DNA of 64,000 nt from Chaetoderma sp. LZ-2023a (Eukaryota > Mollusca > Caudofoveata > Chaetodermatida > Chaetodermatidae): contig CM067360.1 of assembly GCA_034401795.1 (NCBI GenBank), forward strand, positions 49,686,573-49,750,572. The letters are read 5' to 3'. Within the stretch, counting starts at the first letter, position 1. Each line of letters starts with the position of its first letter. Below are positions 11,432 to 23,940 of the stretch, one piece after another. The translations under genes were made by a program, and so were the position numbers. The notes beneath the pieces are model-generated. The model made no database searches, was not told the DNA's origin, and worked only from the letters and a program-made list of their open reading frames with translations.

Positions 11432-11933
11432 CTACTGACTATGAATACTGTAGCAGAGTTTTCGTCCTATGGTTTCTATGATTTGGCAGATGTTTATGCT
11501 GTCTGGTATCAAACCACATTTTGTTAGGGCTGTACAGTCGATAATGAGCTGTGTCAGTAATTTGGAATCAGTGCTTAATGATCTCCAGGTAGAGTCTCCT
11601 AGGTACTGTGTAATAAATGACTTGAGATCCAGGAAAATTTTGACTCTGTGATTAAAAAGGGCGTTGCACTTTATCAGCATATGATAGTAACCTTCAGTCT
11701 CTATTTGACAGAGTGGACATGTTGGATCTGCTTGATTTAGCTGAAATCTGGCGAGATCAGCCCGAACCTGGTACATTCCTGTCAGTAGTCTGACTTTAAT
11801 ACTATGTCGCCAGGCAGTCGTAACATCTGAACGAACAGTGGTTATGGTTTGATGCATTCTGCCAACCGATAGCCTTGGGAATTGACAGTATGTTAGTGTA
11901 GTTTTCGTACAGCATTGTTCAGTTAGTTCGTGT
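11432..11933 (-). pseudogene. LINE ORF2 C-terminus with zinc-finger-like motif
   Basis: On the minus strand the frame reads KVRLLTGMYQVRADLARF, then CPLCQIETEGYYHMLIKC, the CxxC...H...C motif found at the C-terminus of many LINE polymerases, and ends with a stop at 11432. The first residues of the open frame come from the adjacent LTR, not from the LINE. The N-terminal part of the same LINE probably lies beyond the solo LTR at 15882-17694. Comparison with related LINEs suggests that the stretch between RT and this zinc motif is shorter than usual, so an internal deletion is likely. AATAAGTATC-like repeats near 11330 may be its 3' tail. Confidence 0.65.
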
Positions 11934-12197
11934 GTCCTGTAGCATGGATCGACCGGATGGGTACTGGCCATCCCAGCTAAGCTGGGTATGGAACGGCCAT
12001 TCCGGATTCGCTCCAAGCACGCCCCCTGGGTATGATGGTATGCATATATAAGCCATATGAGAGAGGTGTTCGTTAAAAATTGCTAAGTCCATTAGGCCGC
12101 GTGGTGTACATGCGCGCGCGTCAGATCTTCCCTGACAACACGTCTCGGAATTGGAAGCGAGTGCATGCTTATAGTGTACTGAGTAAGTACCCGTAAA

Positions 12198-12611
12198 CAG
12201 GGCCGTATTTAAGGGGGGGGGGGGGGGGCAAGCAGGGAAAAAGCCCCGGGGCCCCCACAAGCAAGGGGCCCCCACAATTTGAACATGAAAAAAAAATTAT
12301 GCACTTTTTTGGAAGGTATAGGACATTTAAAGCAAACTTTATTAGTTTAGAACTCTTAATCATGCATTATAGTTCTATTCTAATATTTGTGGGGGGCCCC
12401 AATTCTTGTTTGGTGTTCGGCAACAATGTTAATTACGAAAATTTGCAAAATAAAATAATTTTACAACGAAAGAAAGCGCCATAATTCACACTAAAAGTAG
12501 ACTCTCTGGCCGTCTCAGAGCACCTAGATGGGAAAAAATTTCTGGGGGAGGATCCCCAGACCCCCACTCATTCTTTGCCCCGGGGCCCCCACATATCTAA
12601 ATATGGCCCTG
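12198..12611 (+). mobile_element. hAT-type non-autonomous DNA transposon (MITE)
   Basis: The ends are CAGGGCCGTATTTA at 12198 and its inverted form TAAATATGGCCCTG ending at 12611. Both sides carry the 8-bp duplication CCCGTAAA (12190-12197 and 12612-12619). An 8-bp duplication plus CAGGG ends is the hAT signature. It has no transposase and contains a run of G and several GGGGCCCC-like blocks. It inserted into solo LTR A, so it is younger than that LTR. Confidence 0.92.
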
Positions 12612-12856
12612 CCCGTAAATGACTTTAACTGTATCGTCCTCGTTGTTCTTGGTACCGATCAAGACCAGAATAGAACGAGGATTACAGAACCGTTTAAATT
12701 ATTAAAATCGGCCCAGAAACGGCTGAGCTATCGTCGAAAATCCCGTTAAATTATTTTCAAAATATTTCTCTTGACGTCTTAATCGTGTGTATGTATAAAT
12801 AAATAAGGAATGTGCTGTGTACGTAATAGCCACGTCACCACTTTTGCATGCACGCA

Positions 12857-12923
12857 GATTGGCTACTGCTCGGCCGCTGATTGGCTGAGGGCCCAAGCTC
12901 TGACGTCATGATTAGTATAAAAG
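12857..12923 (+). promoter_or_regulatory. LTR promoter, copy A (two CCAAT boxes, CRE, TATA)
   Basis: Inverted CCAAT boxes GATTGGCT lie at 12857-12864 and 12879-12886, a palindromic CRE TGACGTCA at 12901-12908 and TATAAAAG at 12916-12923. The same order and spacing recur in LTR B and in the 3' LTR of C. Transcription would be expected to start ~30 bases downstream. Confidence 0.75.
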
Positions 12924-15619
12924 GGGTGAAAAATCGAGAATCAGCAGCATCACTGGCGTGGAAGCCGGCCCTCACATGATGACTGGACCATCGGGATAGA
13001 CGTGTATAACTGCTTACTTACGTTGATACCTACATCATCTGGTGCCAATCGGATTTCAGCTCATCCATGGTAGTAAGGAGTCCTCGGCTTCCACAGTTTT
13101 TGTACACCCCCGGACGGCCATCCGGGGGTAATAAACTAACTTAAAGTAATAATCTCCCGCATCCCGACCTTTATAAGGGAGTTTTTCCGTCAGAGGGCCA
13201 TATGTAATTCTACGGAATGTAGAGCTGATGGTTATTCTTAGTGGATGACTCACCGGATCTGCCAACCACACTGAAAAGTGGACTTCAACTCCCGCACTGC
13301 ATGTTGTGTGTGTAATAATTAACTATTCGACCAGTCTGGGTGAACTTTGTCCAGTGCGCCGCAAGAGCTATGCGACATACCCCACACTGTGTGCCAGTTA
13401 TTGTACATGCATAAATTATATAAGCAGCCTTCCCTGTTAATGGGTTGCCTTCAACTTTCATATTACCATCGCCGGACGGAAACTTTACAATAAACCGTTT
13501 CTATTCTGTATGAGTGAAATGACTACCTAATGGATATCTCTTGAACTGTTCCGTTATCTGTCTAGAGAATGTGCCATATCCAACCTGCCTGGAGAAGTTA
13601 GCATCCCAAGACCTGCCTGCGAATACCTGCCTGCTGAGACCTGCCTGTGGATACCTGCCTGCGGATGTCTTCCTGCAGAAACTTTCCAGCTTTAGAGATC
13701 GTGCCATCTCGCGCTACTCATATGCTAGCGTATCAATTTCAGTAACTCGTGAACTCGTTCTGTACTGATGATTATTAGGTACTCAAGTAGCTATACTATT
13801 GAACATTTAAATATTATTCCCACACAATGGTACTGTTGACTAATACGTACCTTACCGGTCTTAGGACCCCATCTTTATAATTTCTGTTATTGTGAATATT
13901 TTCCTTATTTACTGTGGGTGGTTTCAACTAGCCGCACCGTAGGGTCCAATGACCTGTGATACTTTATAATCATTATATTCGTTAAATTGTGTATTGGTTG
14001 GTTGTGTACATGGCAATTAGCCATCTAGTTAATATGTTTTGTTTATTTATAAAAACTCTAGACCGCAGTAGGAAATACTATACAGCAACATTTATATCAT
14101 GATTCCCGCCGGCATCAATTTTACACTGAGGTCGCTGATCATGCTCTAAATGTTTGGGCCTGACATGTTACTGACTAAACCTGGCTATTCAGCTCGATAA
14201 GATAGGTTTAAAGTGGTTAGGGACAATTTCTCCATTAGAGACGCATAGTGTATGCCTCTTTTCCGTTTGTTGTGGTAATGTAGCCACATGCACTGTCAAG
14301 GTTGTGTAAAATTGGCCAGTTACGTATAGAGCCTCGCACATTTATTGAGTGATTGTCTCTTTCCACGATCCACCAGCCGCATGGCTTATTAATTGTCTGG
14401 ACTCCCAATCGACACATTGACTGGATCCAACCCTGGGAAACTATTGGAGGTTTCTGTGCGGTGATAGTTAAAGCGCTGACTTACATACACGTCCCCCGTG
14501 TGTCTTCGGATACTTATTAGGTAGATCCCCCACCAAAGTAGGAAGCACTGCGAAATAATAATAATATTAATTTATATGTTGTAACACCGGCCTGCAGTGC
14601 ATCTCTGGGCATCATAGAAAATAACCCTAATGACAGGTCAAATGTTAGCTCCGTAGCATGCGGTGACGGATGAGATGCGGATCTCCATCCAATTCATTGT
14701 AGTGTCTGGGTGAGGCCGTAGAGCCCACCACGCCCCTACAGGAAGGATGCTCGTGATGGATATCCATCTCTCCATCCCGACCATAATGACATATCAGTAT
14801 TTAAATTTGCTTGTGTGAACTGTGAAACTCGTCTTGTGATGTTATATGTGGTTGCGGAGCTGGGTAGCCGGATCGTTATTTGATTCAGAGCTTTGTTCCG
14901 TGACATGTACGCACGCTATCCTTGTAGGTAGATGCTATGCGGAGCAGCCTTAGGGAAGCCGGGCATCTGTGTCCAACGGATAAACATATCTAAAAGTAAA
15001 CCTTGCCACTTGCGGCCAAAGCTTGTCTTCATTGCTAACAACCAAGTGGTAGGTTATGATGTAGCAGAAGGCCCGCATAAATAAAGCAGAAACTAAAGCA
15101 GCAACTACCAATGCAGTAATTTTGGAACTACATAAGACAGTGACCTGGGAATTCTTTGGAAATCGTTTGTGCCGTCTTCACGTAAACCAGCGTGCAACAT
15201 CTTAACAGTAACTTCACTAGGATTTTCAGCACTAAGCATTTTCTGTTGAACAAAAGAGTGGCCCTTTTTGCCAGCTATTTTCCTCCACCTCAGCGTTGAA
15301 GACATTTTCCTGTGACGGAGGCCCGCGTGAGGCACTTTACTCTCGCAACAACAATATTTTCTTTGTGTGTGTCTTAGGGATATATTAGTTTATATTAAAC
15401 TATCTAGTGACTTCGTTGCAGAAACTCTCTCTTGCGGGGATACCTCTGCGAATTCAAGGATCTGTGTGGTACCTCTGGCGAAACCACATGGAAAGAACAC
15501 CAGATTGCTCTATGTTGTGTATTACTGTGCTCATTTACTATCAAATGCATAAAACTGTTTGTATAGTATACTAAATTTCTCATTGTTAATTATCATTTAT
15601 TGCATATCTCTAAATTAGT

Positions 15620-15871
15620 ATGAATAGGCATACCAGTGACACAAATAGTTGGGATGACACTGTGTGGTTCAACCTCGGCAGCAATGGTCGCACAGCCCCA
15701 CTGGAACATCAGTGTTCCACCGGCTCTAGAGGCCGGTTTTTGTACCTTCCGGAGAGACGTGATACAGGATCCGCAACCCCCAGATCCACAGCTAACCAGC
15801 CCTCCCGTAAATCATGCATTTGCGGTGCGATGGATAGGAACGTCCTGGCGGACCAGCGCATACCCCCGTGA
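15620..15871 (+). CDS. LTR-encoded start of gag, copy A (relic)
   Basis: The 83-residue frame starts MNRHTSDTNSWDDTVWFNL and includes CSTGSRGRFLYLP and CICGAMD. It is homologous to frames at the same place in LTRs B (about 32330), C (39824) and E (51691 on minus). It stops (TGA) six bases before the LTR end, whereas the copy C frame runs through. Protein-level similarity over diverged copies suggests past coding constraint. Here it is a relic, because the LTR is solo. Confidence 0.55.
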   Translation: MNRHTSDTNSWDDTVWFNLGSNGRTAPLEHQCSTGSRGRFLYLPERRDTGSATPRSTANQPSRKSCICGAMDRNVLADQRIPP

Positions 15872-15881
15872 GCTACAGTCC

Positions 15882-16880
15882 AATACATATCTACTACTTC
15901 AAGACCATATGGCAGTCGTGGTAAGCCGTACATGATGTATATATGCTAACAGATTCTTGGAGAAAGTCCATTCGTGCCATGAAGACCAGTGCCTGTCATA
16001 GAGTAGAAAGTTCTACGAGCATGTGAGATCTTTTCTTCAACATTGACTGAAACTTTATTTTTTATGTTCTCGAGAGACCCAAATGTGTTGCTTTAGTTGT
16101 AATAGGTAAATCTACCTTCCCGAGTTTCTAGCATAAGCTGGAGCTCGTCTGGGGAATTACTACATACAGTAAGATCGGCTGCTACTGTTGAGCATCCCGT
16201 GTAGTTGGAACCAATAAATGCCCCTATTTGCTGACTTTGTAGCTGAATTAACAGGCTATTGATGTATGTTTTATAGAGCCCTGTAGACAGAATGCCTCCT
16301 TGTAGGACATCTTGCTTTACTTGGAATCTATCACTGATCATTCCTTTCCATTTCACTCATGCTAATAGGTCAACATATGGTTTGTCCACAATCAGCCATA
16401 TATTTGGGTCTAGGTTCTGGTCATATAGATGACATTTCATTGAATTATGATCTGCTATGTCGAATGCTTTTTTGTATCCTGGTTTGCCTCTCTAGCTTCA
16501 ACCATATTTTCTGATAACACCAATGAGGCCATCATTGGAGATAGACCTGACGTAAAACCAAATTGTAGTGATGACTGATTATAAGGAAGATGTTCCTGAA
16601 TTCTGTTTAGTATTATATGGCCAAAGATCTTTCCCAGAAATGAGGAAACTGTGATTCCACGATAATTGCTGAAGTAAGATGAATCTTTGGCCCGTTTATG
16701 TACAGGTGTGGTAATACCAGATTTGAAAGCCTGAGGTATTTGCTTACTGGATAATATAACTTTGTAGGTCTGGGTTATTGCAGCCAGAATTCCGTTACCA
16801 GCATATGTTATATGCTCTGTACTGATTCCAAATTCATCAGCAGTCTTACCCTTGTTAAGCTTCATACTGGCATGTAGCAC
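15882..16880 (-). pseudogene. LINE reverse transcriptase fragment
   Basis: The upper frame (16880-16455) holds the N-terminal fingers of a LINE RT: LNKGKTADEFGISTEHI, FKSGITTPVHKRAKDSSYFS, NYRGITVSSFLGKIF and LQFGFTSGLSPMMASL. The lower frame (16356-16093) carries QDVLQGGILSTGLYKTYINS and VAADLTVCSNSPDELQLML, where VAAD stands in place of the usual catalytic A/FADD, so the active site is damaged. Decayed frames below 16093 still read MYGLPRLPYGLEVVDMYW up to the LTR A insertion point at 15882. Frameshifts separate the parts. This is the L2/CR1-like kind of RT seen in invertebrate LINEs. Confidence 0.82.
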
Positions 16881-17694
16881 TTCATTGGAAGATATTGATT
16901 CTGGTTGTTGTTGGCTCTGTTCATATGATTGTGGAATGAGAAACAGGTCTTTCTGAGTCTTATCAGAGTAGGTGGTATCAAAATGTGGTTCATTCTTTGG
17001 AATCTTAAATGTTCCTTTTTACCATTTCCATTGCCGGGAATGTGTCTGGAGGTGTTTCCTTGGGGCCGGGAGACTCTAAAGAAGACTGCGTTGCCTGAGG
17101 ATTCTATACTGTACAGGTTGTATTCCCCTCAGTTAAGTTACTTAAATCTGGTTCCCTTAGAGAGTCAAGCTGATCCTGATCGCATCTTGAGGAACTAGCT
17201 GCATGCTGTGGCATAGTATTAGTAAATACGTCAGTATTCTTAACAGCTGATGGTAGCACCTTGGATATACAATGTTTGCTAGGCACTGGATGATCATCTT
17301 TAGATGCAGTGGGGGATTGTATTGAGTAAGAGGTAGATGTGGCTTGTGATGGTCTTTGCACATTTTTGCATTGTTGTAATTTCTGTCTGGATACTTGGTG
17401 AGGTCAGTTTCTGGTGAAATTACACACTGGATATCGAGCATGAGACAGGGCCTCTGCGTGAGGGGTTGTTTGAAAATGGCCACGATGTTGTTGCACCCTA
17501 GGCTGATTTTCAGATAGGAGACGATTATTGTCTGCTTTTCTTGACTTTTGGTTGTATGGCTCTTGGATATATGTCCGAGTTATATTTCTTTCTGATTGCT
17601 CAGAAGACTGGATTGTTGATTGCTGCACTTGTCGATTCTGATTTTGATGCCGATGTATAAGCTCATTAGCTCTGCCATTACGGTTAATCAGCAC
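16881..17694 (-). pseudogene. Probable LINE sequence upstream of RT
   Basis: The RT frame stays open upstream of 16880 (IPQSYEQSQQQPESIS). Further up are overlapping Gln/Asn/Ser-rich frames at 17361-17104, 17483-17157 and 17694-17404 with no domain I recognise. They probably belong to the linker or N-terminal part of the same LINE. No endonuclease motif was seen, so the element is 5'-truncated or decayed. Confidence 0.35.
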
Positions 17695-20280
17695 AGTACA
17701 GCTTACAGAACCTTATGAAAAGAACATAATAAAAAACAACAACGAAAAATAAACAAACAAACAATATAGCAAAATACAGTCTTAATCTTAAACAATTCAT
17801 AGACCTTATAAGATCATATGAACTGTCTAATGTATCCTGCATATTCATCGCTTGTAATGTTATATTATGTATAACCGTTATGTAAGGGGCCCATCACCTC
17901 ATAGGCTCTGCCTTTGATGGGCCACCTATATGTATTTGTAGGTAATACTATAAATAAGCAAACAAAATTTACTTGAATTGAACGAGTATGATGTAACTTG
18001 AAGCACATGTCTCAAGTGACATCTTCCAACAGTATTGATAGTAGGTTTCGAGGCTAAGAACATAGATAAATTCAAAAGCATACATATTTCCATCTGAGTG
18101 ATATTATATACCACGTCTACTAGGACCTAGAAGCAGAATGTAATAGCACTGCAATGGGTCGTGCCTGTAGGGCAATCAAATAGGATGGAAATATGGTACA
18201 TTCTTGTAATATTGACTAAGGTATAAAGTATAAATTAAAGGTAAATGGCTACCGATTTAAATATATATAACTAAAAATATCTCACATAGTTGGTAAAAGT
18301 AAAACTGGGGGACAAAACCAGTTTACAATGAGGTATAAATTTGTATTAATTTAAGGTGTGCTAAATGTGTGTACAAATTGTAGCACACCGGTGGTTGGGT
18401 GGCATTGTTGTAAAACCAGTTTACAATGAACCGGGAAAACTCAGTTTTCCTTATCCTAAGAAAATTTGCTTCTATAAGAGGTGCGTAGGCCAGCGAAAAC
18501 ATACGAATCATGGTGCTTGAGACACGTGACGATCGCAGGAGCGGTGTCTTAAAATGGGAGGTGGCAAGAATAATGTCCACATGTGATGTGGGGCACTTAG
18601 AGAATTTCCTAAGCAAAATGAAATGGCCACTAGAAGAGTGGGCGAAGAAGAAACTGTCGCTTAAGGTGGTATATCTAAGGACCTGTAAGAAATGGATAAC
18701 TTAGATTAGTAAACGCATTTAAGATTTAACGCACAGTTGCAAGTCTCAGTAGAGCGGTAAAAGTCCACAGTCACTGTTGTAGCAGGCTCTAGGTTTTGCT
18801 AATGCAGACGTTGTCAGCTTTGAACTAGCCTTGGTATGTATACTCCAAAAATGCAACATTATGATGTGGCTTAGTCTTCGGCGGTCAAAGATCACAATTC
18901 CAGAAAGGCGTCACTTCCAGGAACGGAGAAAGTCCTGGAGGATTTTCGCGAGAAAGCGAGCATAGAAACAGCAGCGGTGAAAGTTCATATCAGTAGATAG
19001 TCCTGGCATGAAGTGTCCTTCAGACTGAGAATGTGGGGGCACAAAGTAGAACTTTGTTGGAGACGTTTACCGAATGTAGTCTCATAGCTCTTCCACAGTA
19101 GGTGGGGTTTCCTGTTTGGCGGTCATGGATGGAAGCGGGCCGCCGCCGAATGTTTGGGCCATGGTCATAACAGATTCAGTCCCTCCACTGTATCAGGGGT
19201 GGGGGGGGGGGGGGTGGTGCGCTGTGTCCATACACAAGCCTCTTTGAGGAACACAAGGAGCGGCAGAAAGTCTTCAGCAGGGTGGGACTATTCGTCTTTT
19301 AGGCTGTTGGTTTAGCTGCTTTTCCGAGCAAACGTCCAAAAATTGGCCCACGCTGAGGTTATGTAAATGTCCCCCACACCAAGCAGTCAAAATCGTGAAA
19401 AGTTCTACAGTGAAATTCATAAGCAAAGCAAGTGAAGCCGGAACAGTGAATAGGACCGTTGACTGGGGTCGTTATCAAACATCTCCATGCTCAGAACTTG
19501 ATACGGCTGAGTTTCAATGCAGAGCTGACTGCTTTTATATTGGTCAGCTATGCATCTCATTAGTTTCTGGCGAATGGCTATCGTCTTAGGTTTGTTCTTG
19601 GCCAATCAGGTGTCGCCTATTTGAGCGAGGGGATCCTAGCAGCATCTGAGCAGGAGCAGACGAACCTACATACACGTGGATGGACACATGCCAGGGTAGA
19701 ACCAGGAACGTGCCAAGGACGATAACCATAACGCACATGCACGGACAGGATAGAACTATATGTACCGGCATATGCCCATCGAATAGCAATCAACGCTAGA
19801 ATATACTTATAGTTTGGACAAGAACATGCATCCATCAGTTTGGACAAGATGTAACTCAGACCGCATGCATGATAAACATTACTTAAATGCCACCTAATCA
19901 ACGCTTTATCTGGACTTTGTGAAGGAACTCAAACATTAATGGCTGACATGTGGATTAATTATTCATATAACTCTATTACCAAAGTGTACAGTACCTTGAG
20001 TAAGCATGTATTTGCATGTACTGATTAAGGATGCGTTTATTTCTTAACTAATTGATTAATTATACCTTGTATATTCATTTGAGTATTCTTATACAAAATG
20101 TAAAAGTAGGTGGTTTCTCGGTTGTCAGAAATATGTATTTTTGAGGTGGGGCAATGGTCACCCAGTTGAATAAGTGTTTGGGCCCATGTTTTTTTATGGT
20201 ACGATAATGTCACAGTGTGAACTATGAGATGTACATTAACTGTTTAGCCCTTTTAACGCGAAAGGACAAACAACAATTAT
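17695..20280. other. Non-coding stretch
   Basis: No gene or RNA is supported. AAAACCAGTTTACAATGA occurs twice (about 18315 and 18412) as a direct repeat ~97 bases apart. A 15-base G run lies near 19201-19214. Confidence 0.55.
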
Positions 20281-20480
20281 AATCATTTACAATTTAAAAT
20301 TTATTCTGTTGGGTATTTTGAAGTTAATTTGACTGGTAGATGTAGCATGATGTATATAGCAGAAACAGGTTCCTCTCGTGTTATTTTCGCTATATTCAAC
20401 AGCTTACCTGTATAGTTACCTTGGAATGGAGATTCTGGGAATTCAGGGTTCAAAGGGTTAAAAGCTAACTGTAGGGCTAA
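20281..20480. repeat. Copy of a local dispersed repeat
   Basis: It shares TTTTGAAGTTAATTTGACTGG and the CTTACCTGTRTAKTTACCTT...GGGATTCTGG block with copies near 20700-20820, 21365-21570 and 22975-23100. Orientation varies between copies. Confidence 0.5.
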
Positions 20481-20818
20481 TATTTAAACCAAATAAGGCA
20501 TCGAGTTTTAAAATATTGTCCTCGTTCGAAAACAGCACAAGACATATACACAAATTTAGATTCCAAGTTATCAGTGCATATTGATACAGGCTCGCGTCAC
20601 AATTAAAATGCGTAATGAATGGCGCAGCTAAGTCCGCAATGGGCTTTCAAAAGTCTGCCATGTGTACGAATTGTATGTATTTACTACATAACAACTATTC
20701 AATTGAATATTTTGAAACTAATTTGACTGGGCGCTGTTGCTGCCATAGTTAAATCATTGTTTTGGCTTACCTGTGTATTTACCTTAATGTTGGGATTCTG
20801 GTAATTAACCCAGATAAT

Positions 20819-20907
20819 GCAGCTTACTGGACCGATGCTGGGCCGATACAGTGCCGATACCTTCAGTATCGGCCCGGTATCGGCCAAGCATCGGCCCAGT
20901 AAGCTGC
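20819..20907. repeat. 89-bp near-perfect palindrome (foldback)
   Basis: GCAGCTTACTGG at the left is inverted as CCAGTAAGCTGC at the right, with GGCCGATGC/GCATCGGCC and GGCCGATAC/GTATCGGCC pairs inside. A related half-sequence (TTACTGGGCCAGTATTGGGC) occurs near 23311-23330. This looks like a foldback MITE inside the local repeat. Confidence 0.7.
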
Positions 20908-21364
20908 GTTATCAGGGAAGAGTTCGATCGATCCCATCACGATAAACGCGTGGGCGTAGCTTAAATAGAAATGGGCGGCGGATAGCTAAAATTGGATAAT
21001 CCATTATGTACACCCATTGGTACTCAAGGCTCGACGGCATATTGTGAAATGAAATTTAATTCAATTCAATTAGGCAAATCTGGCATTGAGTGTAAATGGG
21101 CGCGGGTGCGGTTTACTGCTCAGAATGCAAGAAATGAGATCGCAGAGCATCTAATTTTCGATATCTTTCTGGAGAGAAACGTCCACCCCATGCCACTCAA
21201 GTATATAAGGCGTTATATAATTAATTATTTCGCGTGTACAGCAATACTGAGTTCACAAATTAAAATGCATAATGAATGACGCATCTATTACAGTCATAAA
21301 CATTTAAAAGTCAGTCAAGTGTACGAATTTGATGGATTTACTATTTAATTAAAATTTTGTTGAA

Positions 21365-21540
21365 CATTTTGAAACTAATTTGATTGCGCTGGGCACAGCA
21401 CCCAGGCAAATTAGTTTCAAGATATTCAACTAATTTGACTGGAATAGGCGCTGTTGATTCCACATGCAGCATGCGCTGTTTCTGCCATAGGCAGCAACAG
21501 CACCCAGTCAAATTAGTTTCAAAATATTCCGCCGCTTAGG
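21365..21540. repeat. Nested inverted repeats of the same dispersed repeat
   Basis: GAAACTAATTTGA near 21371 is inverted as AAATTAGTTTC at about 21408-21418. A larger arm pair runs from about 21430 (CTAATTTGACTGG, then GGCGCTGTTG) to about 21530 (CAACAGCACCCAGTCAAATTAG). The core AAACTAATTTGACTGG is shared with 20710-20740. Confidence 0.65.
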
Positions 21541-21959
21541 CCCTACCTGTATAATTTCTTTAAATTGGGATTCTAATATAAATTGATTCCAACATGCGCA
21601 AAATGAGGGCGACACTTAGCTAGAAATTGGCAGAGCATAGCTAGAAATGGATCCCTCTATTATGAGCAATATGGACGTATTTCGCTGGGAGTAATCCAGG
21701 ACGCTGTATCTCTCCCCAATATATCCAGGCAAAGCAAGAGAGATTATGAGTGTATGGGTAAAGCTCTTCTAGGTCCGGCCCAGACACGAAAGAGATGGAA
21801 ATTTTATGCTTTTTGATGGGAAATAATTCTGTCAAATATGGAAGGATTTCGCCGAAAACGGCACATTTCTCCACATCTTCAGGTAATATACCCCCTACTA
21901 TAACACTTAGCAACTGTCACAATAATCGCAACTAAATTTATGCGGAGATGGGGGCATTA

Positions 21960-22022
21960 GTGGTGGGGGGGGGGCAGGAAATGTTTGTTGCAGGGGTTGG
22001 GGTGGGGGTGGGGGTGGGGGTG
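21960..22022 (+). repeat. G-rich minisatellite (GGGGGT units)
   Basis: Repeated GGGGTG/GGGGGT units, with an 8-base G run near 21965. The four or more closely spaced G runs could form a G-quadruplex on this strand. Confidence 0.6.
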
Positions 22023-23490
22023 GCAAGAGACTGGAAGGTTTTCCTATATGGAGCAAGGTTGGCGGAGTGTCTTCGAAGGGTGGCGGCTCTCCGAAAAAAT
22101 GTTAAAACTAGTTGCTCTGGGAAGCCATTTCTTGCAATCTGCTTGATAAACAACATCTTTATTTTGCTTTCTAAATAAAATAGTCAAATGAAATATATTC
22201 AAACAAATTTATTATTAGTTTTATTGTTAATGGGTTACGTAGATTGTGTGATAGAGGTACAAAGCATTCTCAGAGGGGGTGGGTGAGGAATTTGCCACCA
22301 TGCCCCACCACCGTGGCCACTGGGTTGGGGTATGAAGCAAATTAATCATTAGCAGGAATACACGTTATATATTATTATATATATTTGCGCTTACCTTTTT
22401 GCACCACGGATCTTATAGAAAATCACATATTATACATTTACTGGTGTTCCATGGAGATATGCTTGCCGATAAGCCGAGATATCAAGACAAACTAATTTAG
22501 GGCCTATTGGTATTGTGGTCAAATATATATACTCCACGATTGAGTTAATGTTGAACTCATCTGTTATCTATAGCACAGTACGCACTATTATTGTATGGTG
22601 CGTGCGCAAGGTGACCATGCGTTGCTCAAAATTGTATTGATTTATAGGTTATTAATGAATGATTGGGTTGACAGATTGTGGAGCAGCTGTTCATCAACTG
22701 TAGGTGTGATACGCCGATTATGACCACTCAGCATGCGTGAGAACAATCATGGCAGCGAGCGGGAGTTTGGTCTGAATGAGTTGTGGATAGGCATACATAA
22801 GCATTGTGGAGTTACACAACTCTTACCACAATCGTCGTTGCGCTCATAAAACTGACGATATTGTATACAATTTGAGCATCTTTTTTAAAACGAAATTAAT
22901 CAGTTTCAAACGTACAGATGCAATCTAGCTGATACAAAATATTCTTGAATATTCGATTATTTTAAAACTAAGTTGCGCATATGCTATTTTATCAACAGGC
23001 AGCAACTGCTTCCAATCAAATTCTAGTTTCAAAATATTAAACAATTTACTTTTATGGTTGATTTGATATCGCGACACTGGGATTCTGAGTAACCCATATA
23101 GCGAACAACAACATCCAGCGATTTCAACCCCACCCCTCCCGTTTTTGCTACAACGCAAAATTTTCTTTGATTCGCCGGATTTTTTATTCGGATTTTCTGT
23201 ATCAAGACCTAAATTTGCTGTCCTAGTGTGTATGGTCACGCCATTTCTTGTGTTCAAATTTTCTGCCAAATTAGACCAGACGTTTCCGAGATATAGACCC
23301 CTGAAAACGCAGGTTACTGGGCCAGTATTGGGCTAACAGACCGATTTAAATGACCCGGTTCCGTTAGCAGGGACAGATCCAAAATTGCACCTGTTTTTTA
23401 ATCTGGATCTCGGATTCACGGACACAATTTGGAAATCATCTGTCACGATAATTTTAGTTTGACCCGACTCGGATCAGTACCTTTTTATCA
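22023..23490. other. Non-coding stretch with repeat copies
   Basis: No gene supported. A further copy of the local repeat lies at about 22975-23100 and a partial foldback at 23305-23380. Confidence 0.5.
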
Positions 23491-23499
23491 CCCCCCCCC

Positions 23500-23587
<88 letters not shown>

Positions 23588-23623
23588 ACCACCACCACCA
23601 CCACCACCACCACCACCACCACC
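23491..23623 (+). repeat. Compound microsatellite (C)n(CA)n(CCA)n
   Basis: A C run at 23491-23502 leads into ~42 CA units to about 23586, then ~12 CCA/ACC units to 23623. It is followed by CCCCACC-rich DNA to about 23700. Confidence 0.95.
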
Positions 23624-23916
23624 AGCCCACGCCACCAACCCACCCCACCCCACCACCCCGGTCTGAAAGACGTGGGTGGGGTGGGGTGGGCTGGGGGTGT
23701 GGGGATATAGCGATATAGCGATCTGCATGTCTATTCGTCCAACCGTCTGTCCCCGTGTTGTCAACGCACCTCCGCATAGAGGTCCCAATGGATTAACTTA
23801 AAATGTCGTCCACATTATCAGTATCGTGTGCAGATGTGCATGTGCTTTTACCGCGGCCAAAAAAGTGTTCATTACAGAGTTATCACCATTTAAATATCTT
23901 AAATCGGATATATATA

Positions 23917-23940
23917 CACCTGTGCAAAAGTTAAGCACCA
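23917..23940. repeat. Tc1 left terminal inverted repeat
   Basis: 24 bases identical to the inverted right end at 25549-25572. Confidence 0.95.

Larger units (their letters stand above)
11938..15877 (+). mobile_element. Solo LTR of the giant LTR retroelement family (copy A)
   Basis: It starts TGTAGC and ends GCTACA, a perfect 6-bp inverted end, flanked by GTCC at 11934-11937 and 15878-15881 (4-bp target duplication). Removing the MITE leaves ~3518 bp, close to the 3572-bp LTR of copy E. Blocks along its length match LTRs B, C and E: the CCAAT-CRE-TATA promoter, the block around 13056-13271 (GGATGACTCRCCGGATCT), the block around 14050-14550 and the MNRHTSDTNSWD ORF near the end. No primer-binding site follows, so it is a solo LTR left by LTR-LTR recombination. 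It sits inside a LINE. Confidence 0.88.

Noticed and set aside
23429-23788. Open frames of Thr/His or Val/Cys repeats
   Set aside because: They are translations of the CA and CCA microsatellite.
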